From contig NZ_PPHG01000006.1 of assembly GCF_002904295.1 (NCBI RefSeq), positions 1 through 59,528 on the forward strand: 59,528 nt of DNA, read 5' to 3'. Positions 8,836 through 16,656 of this stretch are shown here, one piece after another. Both the position numbers and the translations under genes were made by a program. The stretch is from Amycolatopsis sp. CA-128772 (lineage in GTDB: Bacteria; Actinomycetota; Actinomycetes; Mycobacteriales; Pseudonocardiaceae). Within the stretch, counting starts at the first letter, position 1; each line of letters opens with the position of its first letter. Under the pieces are notes generated by a model, which was not told where the DNA came from, made no database searches, and saw only the letters and a program-made list of their open reading frames with translations.

Positions 8836-9027
8836 ATGTTCTGGAAGATCGTCGGCGGCCTGATCGTCGCCTGGGTGGCGTTCATGGTGCTGGGCGCCGT
8901 GATCGGCTTCGTGTTCAAGGCCGTCCTGTGGATCGCCATCATCGGCGGCATCGCCTTCCTCGGCGCGGCCGGCTACAAGGCGGTCACCGGCGGCAAGAAG
9001 GACCCGCGGCGGATCAACCGCTACTAG
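8836..9027 (+). CDS. Small membrane protein, 63 aa
   Basis: Two hydrophobic segments (about residues 5-25 and 27-48) followed by a basic C-terminal tail (GGKKDPRRINRY) suggest a two-pass inner-membrane miniprotein. ATG at 8836 is chosen because GGAGGA lies just upstream; an upstream in-frame start would add an unrelated leader. Its last codons overlap the stop of the convergent methyltransferase gene by 4 nt. No known function recognised. Confidence 0.7.
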   Translation: MFWKIVGGLIVAWVAFMVLGAVIGFVFKAVLWIAIIGGIAFLGAAGYKAVTGGKKDPRRINRY

Positions 9028-9845
9028 GGGATCCGCGCCACGCCGCCGAGCGCCGTCCGGTTGACCGGCGTCAGCGGCGCCAGGCGCGGCCCGTCCGGCC
9101 ACCATTGGTGCGGCGCGGTCAGCCCGGGTTCGAGCAGCTCGAGGCCGTCGAAGAACGACGTGATCTCGGCCCGCGTCCGGTAGAGCGTGTCGAGGCCGAT
9201 GCGGGCGAAGCGGTCCTGCAGGGACGCCGCCACGGTGGCCGCGTCGGAGCCGTCGGCCGGGTTGTGCCGGTGGAGCAGGAGCAGGTACGAACCCGGGGCA
9301 AGCGCGCCGACGTAGGACTTGACCACCTGCTGCGCCTGTTGGAGGTCGGCGATGTGGTCGACGACCCCGCACAGCACGAGCCCGGCGGGCCGGTCGAAGT
9401 CGATGAACCGGGTGACCCCGGCGAGCGTCTCGCCGGGGTTCAGCGGGTCGGTGCCGCAGACGTGCGTGAAGTCGTTGTCGACGAGCAGGGCCCGGTTGTG
9501 CGCCTCGACCACCGGGTCGTCGCCGACGTAGACGACGTGGGCCTCGGGGTTGTACTTCTGCGCCACCTGGTGGGTGTTCTCCGCCGCCGGGAAGCCGGAC
9601 CCGAGGTCGAGGAACTGGTCGACGTCCAGCCGCTCGGTCAGGTAGCGGACGGCGCGGACCTGCCACTGCCGCACTTCCCTTGCCATCGCGGGGGCTTCCG
9701 GCGCGATGGCGACGAGCTGGCGCAGCACCGCGCGGTCGGCCTCGTAGTGGTCCTGCCCGCCCAGCAGCGCGTCGGAAACGCGGGCGATGCTCGGCCGCTC
9801 GAAGTCGACGCGCGCCGACGGTCGTTCGCTCTCCGCCATGGGCAC
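9024..9845 (-). CDS. SAM-dependent methyltransferase, DUF574 family (copy 1)
   Basis: A 273-residue member of the actinobacterial DUF574 (PF04672) family, a Rossmann-fold SAM methyltransferase group of mostly unknown substrates. Visible features are the family N-terminus RPSIARVSDALLGGQDHYEAD, the SAM motif DLGSGFPAAENTHQ, the acidic VVYVGDDP strand end, and the C-terminal WWPDGPRL. A paralogue lies at 48.3-49.1 kb on the same strand. These genes are often next to XRE/DUF397 modules; this copy is not, the other is. Confidence 0.88.
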   Translation of the reverse strand: MPMAESERPSARVDFERPSIARVSDALLGGQDHYEADRAVLRQLVAIAPEAPAMAREVRQWQVRAVRYLTERLDVDQFLDLGSGFPAAENTHQVAQKYNPEAHVVYVGDDPVVEAHNRALLVDNDFTHVCGTDPLNPGETLAGVTRFIDFDRPAGLVLCGVVDHIADLQQAQQVVKSYVGALAPGSYLLLLHRHNPADGSDAATVAASLQDRFARIGLDTLYRTRAEITSFFDGLELLEPGLTAPHQWWPDGPRLAPLTPVNRTALGGVARIP

Positions 9846-9926
9846 CTTTACCGGGGGGAAGTCGGGGACGCTCAGCCTAGGTCATCGGGATCACGGCGGG
9901 TAGGCGGCCGTGTGGTACGCGTTGAA

Positions 9927-10505
9927 TCAATCCAGCCAGGCCCGGGCCGCGTCGGCGCCGTTCCAGACGTGGGCGCGGAGCCCGACCGCCCGCGCACCCT
10001 CCACATTGGACTCGCGGTCGTCGAAGAACAGGCAGTCGGCCGGTTCGGCGCCGAGCTCGTCGAGCAGCAGGCGGAAGATCTTCGCGTCGGGCTTGACGCA
10101 CCGGACGTCGCCCGAGAACAGCGTCACGCGGAAGTGCCGCGCCCAGTCCTGCGCGCGGACCCACTCGCCGAACGCGATCGGCGCGTTCGACAGCAGCGCC
10201 AGGTTCGCACCGGCCTCGGCGAGCCCTTCGAGCAGCGCCAGCGAAGCCGGCTCCAGGTGGCCCCACCCCTCGACGTCGATGCGGGTCAGCTCGGCCGACA
10301 ACGCCTCGTCGACCGGCACGCCCACGGCGTCGCCGACGGCCTGCCAGTACTCCAGCGGCGTGCTGCCGGCGTCGTACGGGATCCGGTACTCCCAGTACGC
10401 CGGCAGGAACTCGGGCAACGGCGCCCGCATCGCCGCGGCCAGGTCCGGCAGCGCCGCGCTCGGCTTGCTGAGCACGTCGCCGTAGTCGAACACGATCCAG
10501 TTCAC
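9927..10505 (-). CDS. HAD-family hydrolase
   Basis: The 192-residue protein belongs to the haloacid dehalogenase superfamily. Motif I is FDYGDVL at the N-terminus with the nucleophile Asp near residue 7; motif II is LLSNAP; motif III has the Lys of VKPDAKIF; motif IV is FFDDRESN. The cap insertion is the helical type seen in small phosphatases and epoxide-hydrolase N-domains. The GTG start at 10505 has a GGGGGA ribosome site. It is 17 nt downstream of the threonine aldolase gene on the same strand, so the two likely form an operon. Substrate unknown. Confidence 0.87.
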   Translation of the reverse strand: MNWIVFDYGDVLSKPSAALPDLAAAMRAPLPEFLPAYWEYRIPYDAGSTPLEYWQAVGDAVGVPVDEALSAELTRIDVEGWGHLEPASLALLEGLAEAGANLALLSNAPIAFGEWVRAQDWARHFRVTLFSGDVRCVKPDAKIFRLLLDELGAEPADCLFFDDRESNVEGARAVGLRAHVWNGADAARAWLD

Positions 10506-10522
10506 GAGGTCCCCCGCGGGTC

Positions 10523-11545
10523 TCAGGCGCCGGTCTTGATGCGGCGCACGGCTTCTTCGACGTCGGTCGCGCTCAGGTCCCGGTGGGTGACGAACCGGAC
10601 CTTGCCCGCCATCGGCACCGCGCGGATGCCGAGGGAGTCGAGCCAGGTGAGCGCGGTCGGGATGTCGGGTACCTCGGCGAGCACGATGTTGGTGTCGGGC
10701 GTGTTGGTCGGCCAGCCGTGTTCGCGCAGGCCCTCGGCGAGCCGCCGGGCGTTCTCGTGCGACTCGGTCAGTTCGGGGACGCGGTCCAGCGCGATCAGGC
10801 AGGCCGCGGCCAGGATGCCGCCCTGCCGGACACCGCCGCCGAGCATCTGGCGCATCCGGCGGGCGCGTTCGACGAAGGTCTTGCTGCCCGCGACGACCGA
10901 GCCGACCGGCGCGCCGAGCCCCTTGCTGAAGCAGGCCGACACGGTGTCGACGCCGACGGTCAGTGCGGCGGGCGGCACTTCGAGCGCCACCGCGGCCTGC
11001 CACAGCCGGGCGCCGTCGAGGTGCACGGTCAGGCCCGCCTCCTTCGCGACGGACAGCAGCTGGGCGTGCTCGTCCGGCGGCGTCACGGCCCCACCGGCCG
11101 CGTTGTGGGTGTTCTCGAGGCAGAGCAGCGATGTCCGTAATGTGAAGTACGGCCCGGGTTGTCCGATCGCGGCCGCGAGGGCGTCGGGCGATGGGCGGCC
11201 CGGGCCGCCGTCGTGCTCGAGGATGTCCGGCATGCCGCCGGCCAGCCACGCCGCCGAGCCCAGCTCGTTGACCAGCACGTGCGCGCCCCGCGTGGCCAGG
11301 AACCGGTCGCCGCGCTGCAGGTGCAGGCTGAGCGCGATGACGTTGGCCATCGTCCCGCTCGGCACCCAGAGCGCGGCGGGCATGCCCAGGACGTGCGCCG
11401 CCCGCTCCTCGAGCTCGGCGACCGTGGGATCGCGTTCGAGGACGTTGTCGCCGACCTCGGCGGAGGCCATCGCCGCCCGCATCGTGTCGTCCGGCCGGGT
11501 GACGGTGTCGGAGCGGAAGTCCAGGACAGGCGGGCTGAAGGTCAC
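10523..11545 (-). CDS. ltaE: Low-specificity L-threonine aldolase
   Basis: PLP enzyme of 340 residues cleaving L-threonine or allo-threonine to glycine and acetaldehyde. The N-terminus DFRSDTVTRP is the family hallmark, followed by PSGTMAN and the PLP-lysine region ACFSKGLGAPVGS. Full length for the family. GTG start at 11543-11545; the gene reads away from the ECF sigma factor across a 136-bp divergent intergenic region. Symbol given by family; in vivo substrate preference is not visible. Confidence 0.9.
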   Translation of the reverse strand: MTFSPPVLDFRSDTVTRPDDTMRAAMASAEVGDNVLERDPTVAELEERAAHVLGMPAALWVPSGTMANVIALSLHLQRGDRFLATRGAHVLVNELGSAAWLAGGMPDILEHDGGPGRPSPDALAAAIGQPGPYFTLRTSLLCLENTHNAAGGAVTPPDEHAQLLSVAKEAGLTVHLDGARLWQAAVALEVPPAALTVGVDTVSACFSKGLGAPVGSVVAGSKTFVERARRMRQMLGGGVRQGGILAAACLIALDRVPELTESHENARRLAEGLREHGWPTNTPDTNIVLAEVPDIPTALTWLDSLGIRAVPMAGKVRFVTHRDLSATDVEEAVRRIKTGA

Positions 11546-11562
11546 GTTGCGATCACATCACA

Positions 11563-11575
11563 CCCACGTCGTGGG
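11563..11575. promoter_or_regulatory. Inverted repeat in the ltaE-sigma divergent region
   Basis: CCCAC-gtc-GTGGG forms a perfect 5-bp dyad 18 nt upstream of the threonine aldolase start, with GATCA sequences on both sides. It could be an operator for either divergent gene. No matching regulator is identifiable, so this is only a candidate. Confidence 0.25.
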
Positions 11576-11681
11576 GATCAATCAGCCCTTGAGTGGTCGA
11601 ACCCACTCCGTCCGTGCAACCGTGGACGCCCCTGATTCCGTCCTCCCGGGCGAACGACAACAGAGCGGAGCACGACTGCGC

Positions 11682-12191
11682 GTGGACCAGCGCGACGAGC
11701 AGGAGTTCGCGGAGTACTTCGCCGCCAGGCGGGACGCCGTGCGCCGGACCGCGTACATGCTCTGCGGCGACTGGCACCGTGCGGACGACCTCGCGCAGAC
11801 GGCGTTCGTGGCACTGCACCGGAGGTGGAAGAAGATCAGGGATCGCGCGGCGACCGACGCGTACGTCCGCAAGACGCTGGTGCGGGCGTCGATCGACGAA
11901 TCGCGGCGTCCGTGGCGGCGCGAGTGGCAGACCGAGACGCTGCCGGAGCCGGCCGACGACACGCCGGGCCTCGACGACCTCGTCGCGACCAGGGAGGACC
12001 TGCTCGCGGCGTTGAAGGAAGTGCCGCCCAAGCAGCGGGCGGTGCTGGTCATGCGGTTCTTCGAAGGGCTCGACGTGACCGGCGCGGCGCGGGCGCTGGG
12101 CTGCAGCGAAGGCAACGTCAAGAGCCAGACCGCCCGCGGGCTGGCGAACCTGAGGCAGGTCCTCGAACGGGAGGTGGAGACCAATGGATGA
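11682..12191 (+). CDS. SigE-type ECF RNA polymerase sigma factor
   Basis: An ECF sigma factor of 169 residues. Region 2 reads FAEYFAARRDAVRRTAYMLCGDWHRADDLAQTAFVALHRRW, and region 4 runs from LPPKQRAVLVMRFFEG-type sequence to GCSEGNVKSQTARGLANLR. It fits the Streptomyces-type small SigE family with LCGDWHRADDL. GTG at 11682 is preceded by GGAG about 12 nt upstream. The stop codon overlaps the start of a membrane protein gene by 8 nt, so the pair is translationally coupled and the partner is probably its regulator. Confidence 0.88.
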   Translation: MDQRDEQEFAEYFAARRDAVRRTAYMLCGDWHRADDLAQTAFVALHRRWKKIRDRAATDAYVRKTLVRASIDESRRPWRREWQTETLPEPADDTPGLDDLVATREDLLAALKEVPPKQRAVLVMRFFEGLDVTGAARALGCSEGNVKSQTARGLANLRQVLEREVETNG

Positions 12192-12900
12192 GCAGGAGCT
12201 GCGCTCGTTGTTCTCCGCCGCGCCGCCGGACGCGCCGTCGCCGGGGTTCGGCCACGACGACGTCGTCCGCGAATCCCGCCGCCAGACCGCGCGCCGCCGG
12301 AACCGGATCACCGCCGGGGTGAGCGCCGCCGCGCTGGTCGTCGTCGGGTTCGGGGCGTACGGAGTGCTCTCCGGGGGTACCCCGGAATCGCTGACCGCGG
12401 CCAGGGACAACGCGTCGTCCACCCAGTCGGACGCCGGCTCCGCGCAACCGGGAGACGGCCCGATGCGTCCTCAGGTCGGTGGGGAGTCACCGAACTTCTC
12501 GGCCCAGCCACCTCAGCAGGGGGGTGCCGGGGACGGGAAGACCGGCCAGCTGGCCGAAGGCGCCTCCGGGTGCGAACAGGTGGACGGGGAGCTCGCCACT
12601 GCCCTCGCTGGCGAGCTCCCCGGCCACGTCGACGCCACCCAGGCCGTCCCGGGTGGCGCCTGTTCGACGGTGGCGGGGTCCGCCGGGTTCCCGGTGCCGG
12701 GTGGCGAAATCGCCGCGGCGGTGTACCCGAAGGGCATCCCGGAAGTCTTCAAGTCCCAGCCCGCGGGCACGGTCACGGCCCGCGTGGGCACGGCCTCCGG
12801 TGGGGTGCTGGTGCTCGTCAGCGTGCCTTCCGCGGGAGCGGCGGCGCCGTACGCGGGGCAGGTGGAGACGTTCGCGCACCGTCTCGCGCCCCGCTTCTGA
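12184..12900 (+). CDS. Membrane partner (putative anti-sigma factor) of the ECF sigma factor
   Basis: The 238-residue protein has a cytosolic N-terminus (MDEQELRSLFSAAPPDAP), one membrane helix near residues 40-60 (ITAGVSAAALVVVGFGAYGV), a low-complexity linker, and an extracytoplasmic domain with two cysteines. The topology and the 8-nt overlap with the sigma gene are typical of membrane anti-sigma factors. No zinc-type HXXXCXXC motif is present, so it is not a ZAS protein. The regulatory role is inferred from context. Confidence 0.65.
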   Translation: MDEQELRSLFSAAPPDAPSPGFGHDDVVRESRRQTARRRNRITAGVSAAALVVVGFGAYGVLSGGTPESLTAARDNASSTQSDAGSAQPGDGPMRPQVGGESPNFSAQPPQQGGAGDGKTGQLAEGASGCEQVDGELATALAGELPGHVDATQAVPGGACSTVAGSAGFPVPGGEIAAAVYPKGIPEVFKSQPAGTVTARVGTASGGVLVLVSVPSAGAAAPYAGQVETFAHRLAPRF

Positions 12901-12934
12901 GCCCGGGTCCGCCCGGTTGGCAGAATGACCGGCC

Positions 12935-13549
12935 ATGACCGCTGCGACCACCCCCAAGGGGGAACGACGGCGCGCCGCGCTCGTCGAGGCCGCCGCGAAA
13001 CTGCTCGTCGAGGGCGGGTTCGACGCCGTGCGGCACCGGGCGGTCGCCGAGCGCGCGGGCCTGCCGCTGGCGTCGACGACGTACTACTTCGACTCGCTGG
13101 AAGACCTGGTCACGGCGGCCGTCGAGCACCACGCGAACGCCGAGCTGGCGACCGGCCGCCGCCGGCTGGAGGAGCTGGCGACCCGCAACCGCGGCGTGCA
13201 GGCGACCGTCGAGCTGGTGCTGGAGATGCTGCTGGGCCCGGAGAGCGGTGACCCGGCCGCCGACGCCGAAGCCGTGCTCCTGCGGTACGAACGGCTGGTC
13301 GCGACCGGCCGCCGCCCGTACCTGCGGCCGTTGATGCGCACGCTGTCGGCCCAGCTCAACGAGCTGCTGACGGAGATCTTCGCCCGCTCGGGCACCCCGG
13401 TGGCCGACCCCGAGCTGGAGCGCCTGGTCGCGTTGGTCGACGGCGCGGTCGTCAACGCCCTGATCGCGGTCGACCCGGAGCCCCGCGCGGCGGCGGCCCG
13501 GATGCTCCGGACGGCGCTGGAGCCGGCCGCTCACGACCGCGTGCGCTGA
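12935..13549 (+). CDS. TetR-family transcriptional regulator
   Basis: A 204-residue regulator with an N-terminal TetR helix-turn-helix (RRAALVEAAAKLLVEGGFDAVRHRAVAERAG, then TTYYFDSLEDL) and an all-helical ligand domain. The ligand is unknown. It is convergent with and overlaps the GntR-type gene by 19 nt. No adjacent operon on the same strand suggests a local target. Confidence 0.9.
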   Translation: MTAATTPKGERRRAALVEAAAKLLVEGGFDAVRHRAVAERAGLPLASTTYYFDSLEDLVTAAVEHHANAELATGRRRLEELATRNRGVQATVELVLEMLLGPESGDPAADAEAVLLRYERLVATGRRPYLRPLMRTLSAQLNELLTEIFARSGTPVADPELERLVALVDGAVVNALIAVDPEPRAAAARMLRTALEPAAHDRVR

Positions 13550-14235
13550 GCCTTCTCCAGGTCTTCGCGGGCCTTCGTGACGAGGGCGAGCATCGCCTGC
13601 TCGGCCGCGGCCGCGTCGCCCGCGACGATCGCGTCGAACACCTTCCGGTGGCTCGGCACCGGGTCCTCCGCCGTCGACGCGCCGTGCACGAGCTTGTCCC
13701 GCTCGGCCAGCCCGATCGCGATGACCCGTTCCATCCGCATCAGGAAGTTGTTGTGGGTGGCGGCCATCAGCCGCCGGTGGAAGGCGAGGTCGGCCTGGAC
13801 GCTCGCCTCGGGGTCGTGCCCGGCGGCGGCCATGCCGGCCAGCGCGTCCCGCAGCCCTTCGAGGTCTTCCTCCGACGCCCGCTCGGCGGCGATCCGCGCG
13901 GCGGCCGGTTCGACGACCGCGCGGACCTCGGTGAGCTCGTCGAGCAGCCCGGGGTCGTCGGCGGCCGCGGTCTGCCACCGCATCACGTCGGCGTCGAGCA
14001 GGTTCCACCTCTCGCGCGGCTGGACGAAGGTGCCGCGCTTCTGCCGGGCGTCGATCATGCCCTTGGCGGCCAGCACCTTCAGCGCCTCCCGCAACGCGGT
14101 CAGGCTGATGTCGAGCTCTTCGCGCAGCGCGGGCAGGTCCAGGACGGTGCCCTCGCCCCACTCGTCGGAGAGGATCCGGCTGGCCAGGGTCTCCACGGTC
14201 TGGCCGTGCAACCCGCGTGGCCGGTGTTCGCTCAA
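13531..14235 (-). CDS. GntR/FadR-type (FCD) regulator, likely of the galactonate genes
   Basis: The 234-residue protein has an N-terminal winged helix (LASRILSDEWGEGTVLDLPALREELDISLTALREALKVLAAKG) and a C-terminal FCD ligand domain with the metal-type residues of RAVVEPAAARIAAE, ADLAFHRRL and SHRKVFDAI. It directly precedes the lactonase and aldolase genes of a galactonate-type cluster; DgoR, which controls E. coli galactonate use, belongs to this subfamily. The AT-rich palindrome at 15.92 kb is the likely operator. Regulation is inferred from position. Confidence 0.85.
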   Translation of the reverse strand: MSEHRPRGLHGQTVETLASRILSDEWGEGTVLDLPALREELDISLTALREALKVLAAKGMIDARQKRGTFVQPRERWNLLDADVMRWQTAAADDPGLLDELTEVRAVVEPAAARIAAERASEEDLEGLRDALAGMAAAGHDPEASVQADLAFHRRLMAATHNNFLMRMERVIAIGLAERDKLVHGASTAEDPVPSHRKVFDAIVAGDAAAAEQAMLALVTKAREDLEKAQRTRS

Positions 14236-14283
14236 TGGAGGGCCCTCTCAGCCGGCCGGTCGTGACCGCTGCATCCTACGTAG

Positions 14284-15288
14284 TCAGGGCAGGGAAACCG
14301 GCAGTACGAACGTCGGCGACCCCGTCGGGTGGTACCGCAGCTCGGCCTCGCCGGACGCGGTCAGGGTGAACGCCGTGATGGCGTCCTCCGACTGCGCCGC
14401 CACGTAACAGGTCCCGTCGACCAGCGCGAAGTGCCGCGGGTTCGCGCCGCACGGCTGGTCCGCGACCGCGGCCGCGTCGTCCAGCGCGAACTCCGTCACG
14501 CAGTCCGGCCCGCGGTTCGACACGTACAGCCGCGATTCCGTCAGTTCCAGGTGCGCCACCAGGTTCGGCTTCACCGAAGACAGCGTCGACGGCGTCGAAG
14601 ACACGACGTCGAACGCGCCCGGCGACGTCTCGCGGACCGTCACCAGCGTCCCGGCCAGCTCGCCGACGACGTAGGCCAGGTCCGTGCCCGGCCGCCGCAC
14701 CAGCTGGCGCGGTCCCGTGCCCGGCGGCAGCGGCGACACCGCCAGCAGCTCCAGGGAACCCGTGGGGGACAACGTGTAGCTGCGGATCTCGTCCGTGCCC
14801 AGGTCGACCGCGCTCACCACGGAACCGTCCGCCGACGGGACGGCCATGTGGACGTGCGCCGCCTCCTGGCGGTCGGCCACCGGGCCGCGGCCGTGGTGCC
14901 GGACCAGCGCCGTCCGCGACTCCAGCTCGCCGGACCCGGACAGCGAGAACACCGCCACGCTGCCGCCGGTGTAGTTGGCGCACAACAGGAACCGGCCGTC
15001 CGGCGTCACCGCGAGGTGACACGGGTGCGCGCCACCCGACTCGGCCGTGCCCAGCACCGACAGCTGGCCGGAGGGAGAAATCGCCAACGCCGTGACGCCG
15101 CCGGTGCCGGTCTCGTTGGCCGCGTAGAGCACCGGCAACGACGGGTGCTTCGCCAGCCACGACGGCGACTCCAGCGGCAGCGAAGCCACTTCGCGCAACG
15201 AGCCCGAAGGCGACCGCGAGAGCGTCGTGATCCCGGTGCCCTTCCCGGCGTCACCGGTGTAGCACCCGACGAAGACCAGCTCAGCCAT
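14284..15288 (-). CDS. Beta-propeller lactonase (6-phosphogluconolactonase-like family)
   Basis: The 334-residue beta-propeller has repeated blades of the type HPCHLAVTPDGRFLLCANYTGGSVAVF and GPRQLV.RPG..LAYVV, typical of the lactonase family PF10282. It would hydrolyse a sugar lactone to the acid, here probably galactono-lactone given the neighbours. Its start overlaps the end of the aldolase gene by 8 nt, so the two are one operon. Substrate assignment is contextual. Confidence 0.83.
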   Translation of the reverse strand: MAELVFVGCYTGDAGKGTGITTLSRSPSGSLREVASLPLESPSWLAKHPSLPVLYAANETGTGGVTALAISPSGQLSVLGTAESGGAHPCHLAVTPDGRFLLCANYTGGSVAVFSLSGSGELESRTALVRHHGRGPVADRQEAAHVHMAVPSADGSVVSAVDLGTDEIRSYTLSPTGSLELLAVSPLPPGTGPRQLVRRPGTDLAYVVGELAGTLVTVRETSPGAFDVVSSTPSTLSSVKPNLVAHLELTESRLYVSNRGPDCVTEFALDDAAAVADQPCGANPRHFALVDGTCYVAAQSEDAITAFTLTASGEAELRYHPTGSPTFVLPVSLP

Positions 15289-15898
15289 GCGCGCTCCTCA
15301 ACAGCGTTCCGACCCGGGCGGCGATCTCCGCCGCGGTGCCGCGGGTCAGCGCCGAGCCGATCCCGCAGGCCACCGCCCCCGCCGAGAGCCAGCCTGGCAC
15401 GTCCGCGGGCGCGATGCCGCCGGTGGGTACCAACGGCGCCTGCGGCAGCGCCGCCCGCACGTCCGACACCCACGACGGCCCCAGCGCCGACGCGGGGAAC
15501 ACCTTCACGGCGTCGGCGCCTTCTTCCAGCGCACGCACGATCTCGGTCACCGAGCCGGCGCCCGGGAAGGCCGCCGCGCCGTACCGGTGCGCGGTGCGGA
15601 TCACCGCGCTGTCGACCGACGGGGACACGAGGAACCGCGCGCCCGCGCGGATCGCGAGCACCGCGGACGTCTCGTCGAGCACCGTGCCCGCCCCGATCGT
15701 CGCGTCCGGGTAGGCGGCGGCGAGCCCGGAGATCGCGTCGAGCGCGCCCGGGTTGGTCAGCGGCAGTTCGATCGAGCGCAGCCCGGCTTCGAGGGCCGCG
15801 CGGGCCGCTTCCACCGCGGTCTCGGCGTCGCGCGTGCGCACGATGCCGACCACGCCCTGCTGCAATGCTTTCGCCGTGATCTCCCACCGGTAGCTCAT
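15281..15898 (-). CDS. KDPG/KDPGal-family aldolase
   Basis: Class I aldolase of 205 residues that cleaves 2-keto-3-deoxy-(6-phospho)sugar acids to pyruvate and an aldehyde. Visible motifs: GIVRTRDAE, the Glu of IELPLTNP, GAGTVL, the Schiff-base lysine in ADAVKVFPAS, and PTGGI. The length is that of DgoA/Eda. Next to DgoD it most likely acts on the galactonate product, but no kinase gene is present nearby, so the substrate may be unphosphorylated or phosphorylated by a distant enzyme. Confidence 0.87.
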   Translation of the reverse strand: MSYRWEITAKALQQGVVGIVRTRDAETAVEAARAALEAGLRSIELPLTNPGALDAISGLAAAYPDATIGAGTVLDETSAVLAIRAGARFLVSPSVDSAVIRTAHRYGAAAFPGAGSVTEIVRALEEGADAVKVFPASALGPSWVSDVRAALPQAPLVPTGGIAPADVPGWLSAGAVACGIGSALTRGTAAEIAARVGTLLRSAHG

Positions 15899-15917
15899 GG
15901 CGGCAGCTTACCTTGTG

Positions 15918-15936
15918 AAATCTTAAATTAGGATTT
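15918..15936. promoter_or_regulatory. AT-rich palindrome, candidate GntR operator
   Basis: AAATCTTAAATTAGGATTT matches its reverse complement at 8 of 9 base pairs around a central A. It lies in the 67-bp gap between the divergent aldolase and SDR genes, and is strikingly AT-rich in this GC-rich context. Position and symmetry suit the FadR-type regulator encoded at 13.5-14.2 kb. Binding is inferred. Confidence 0.6.
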
Positions 15937-15965
15937 ATTCTTGCCCATCGAGGACGGGAGAGACG

Positions 15966-16643
15966 ATGCCGACAGCGGTGGTGACCGGAGCGGCGTCCGG
16001 CATCGGGGCGGCGACCGCGCGGAAACTCCTGGAGGACGGCTACCGCGTGCTGGGCGTCGACCTCGCCGAACTGCCCGGCGGCATCACGCCGATCCGCGGT
16101 TCGGTGAGCGACGAAGCGACCTGGGCGGCGATCGGCGAAGTGGACGCCCTGGTCAGCAACGCCTACGTGCCCAGCGCCGGGCCGCTGCACGAGATCGACC
16201 GCGCCGAGTGGCAGCGGCAGCTCGACGTCAACCTGACCGGCGCCTACCTCGCCGTGAAGGCGTGCCTGCCGTCGCTGCGGGAACGGCGGGGCGCGATCGT
16301 GCTCGTCTCGTCGGTCCACGCGCACTTCGGGCTGCCCGGCCACCCGGCGTACGCCGCGAGCAAGGGTGCGCTCGTCGCGCTGGCCCGGCAGCTGGCCGTC
16401 GAGTACGCGCCCGAGGTGCGGGTCAACTCCGTGCTGCCGGGGCCGGTGCTCACCGAAGCGTGGAACCGCATTTCGCCGGCGGACCGCGAACGCAGCGCGC
16501 GGGCGACGCCGGCGGGCCGCCTCGGCGAACCGGGCGAAGTCGCGAACGTCATCGCCTTCCTGCTCTCGGCCGCCGCGTCGTTCGTCACCGGGGCCGAGCT
16601 GACCGTCGACGGCGGCTGGTCCGCCGCCAAGGATTCCGCGTAG
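15966..16643 (+). CDS. Short-chain dehydrogenase/reductase
   Basis: NAD(P)-dependent oxidoreductase of 225 residues with the cofactor motif TGAASGIG near the N-terminus, the NAY variant of NNAG (VSNAYVPSAG), catalytic Ser in VLVSSV, Tyr129 and Lys133 in YAASK, and the C-terminal VTGAELTVDGGWS. It heads the + strand arm of the galactonate-type cluster, so a sugar dehydrogenase (for example galactose to galactonolactone) is plausible. The substrate is not provable from sequence. Confidence 0.88.
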   Translation: MPTAVVTGAASGIGAATARKLLEDGYRVLGVDLAELPGGITPIRGSVSDEATWAAIGEVDALVSNAYVPSAGPLHEIDRAEWQRQLDVNLTGAYLAVKACLPSLRERRGAIVLVSSVHAHFGLPGHPAYAASKGALVALARQLAVEYAPEVRVNSVLPGPVLTEAWNRISPADRERSARATPAGRLGEPGEVANVIAFLLSAAASFVTGAELTVDGGWSAAKDSA

Positions 16644-16656
16644 AGGGGGGACACCG

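Noticed and set aside
8781..11681. 1136-codon + strand frame running into the ECF sigma gene
   Set aside because: Only the last 169 codons match a family; the rest is antisense to the methyltransferase, HAD and aldolase genes.
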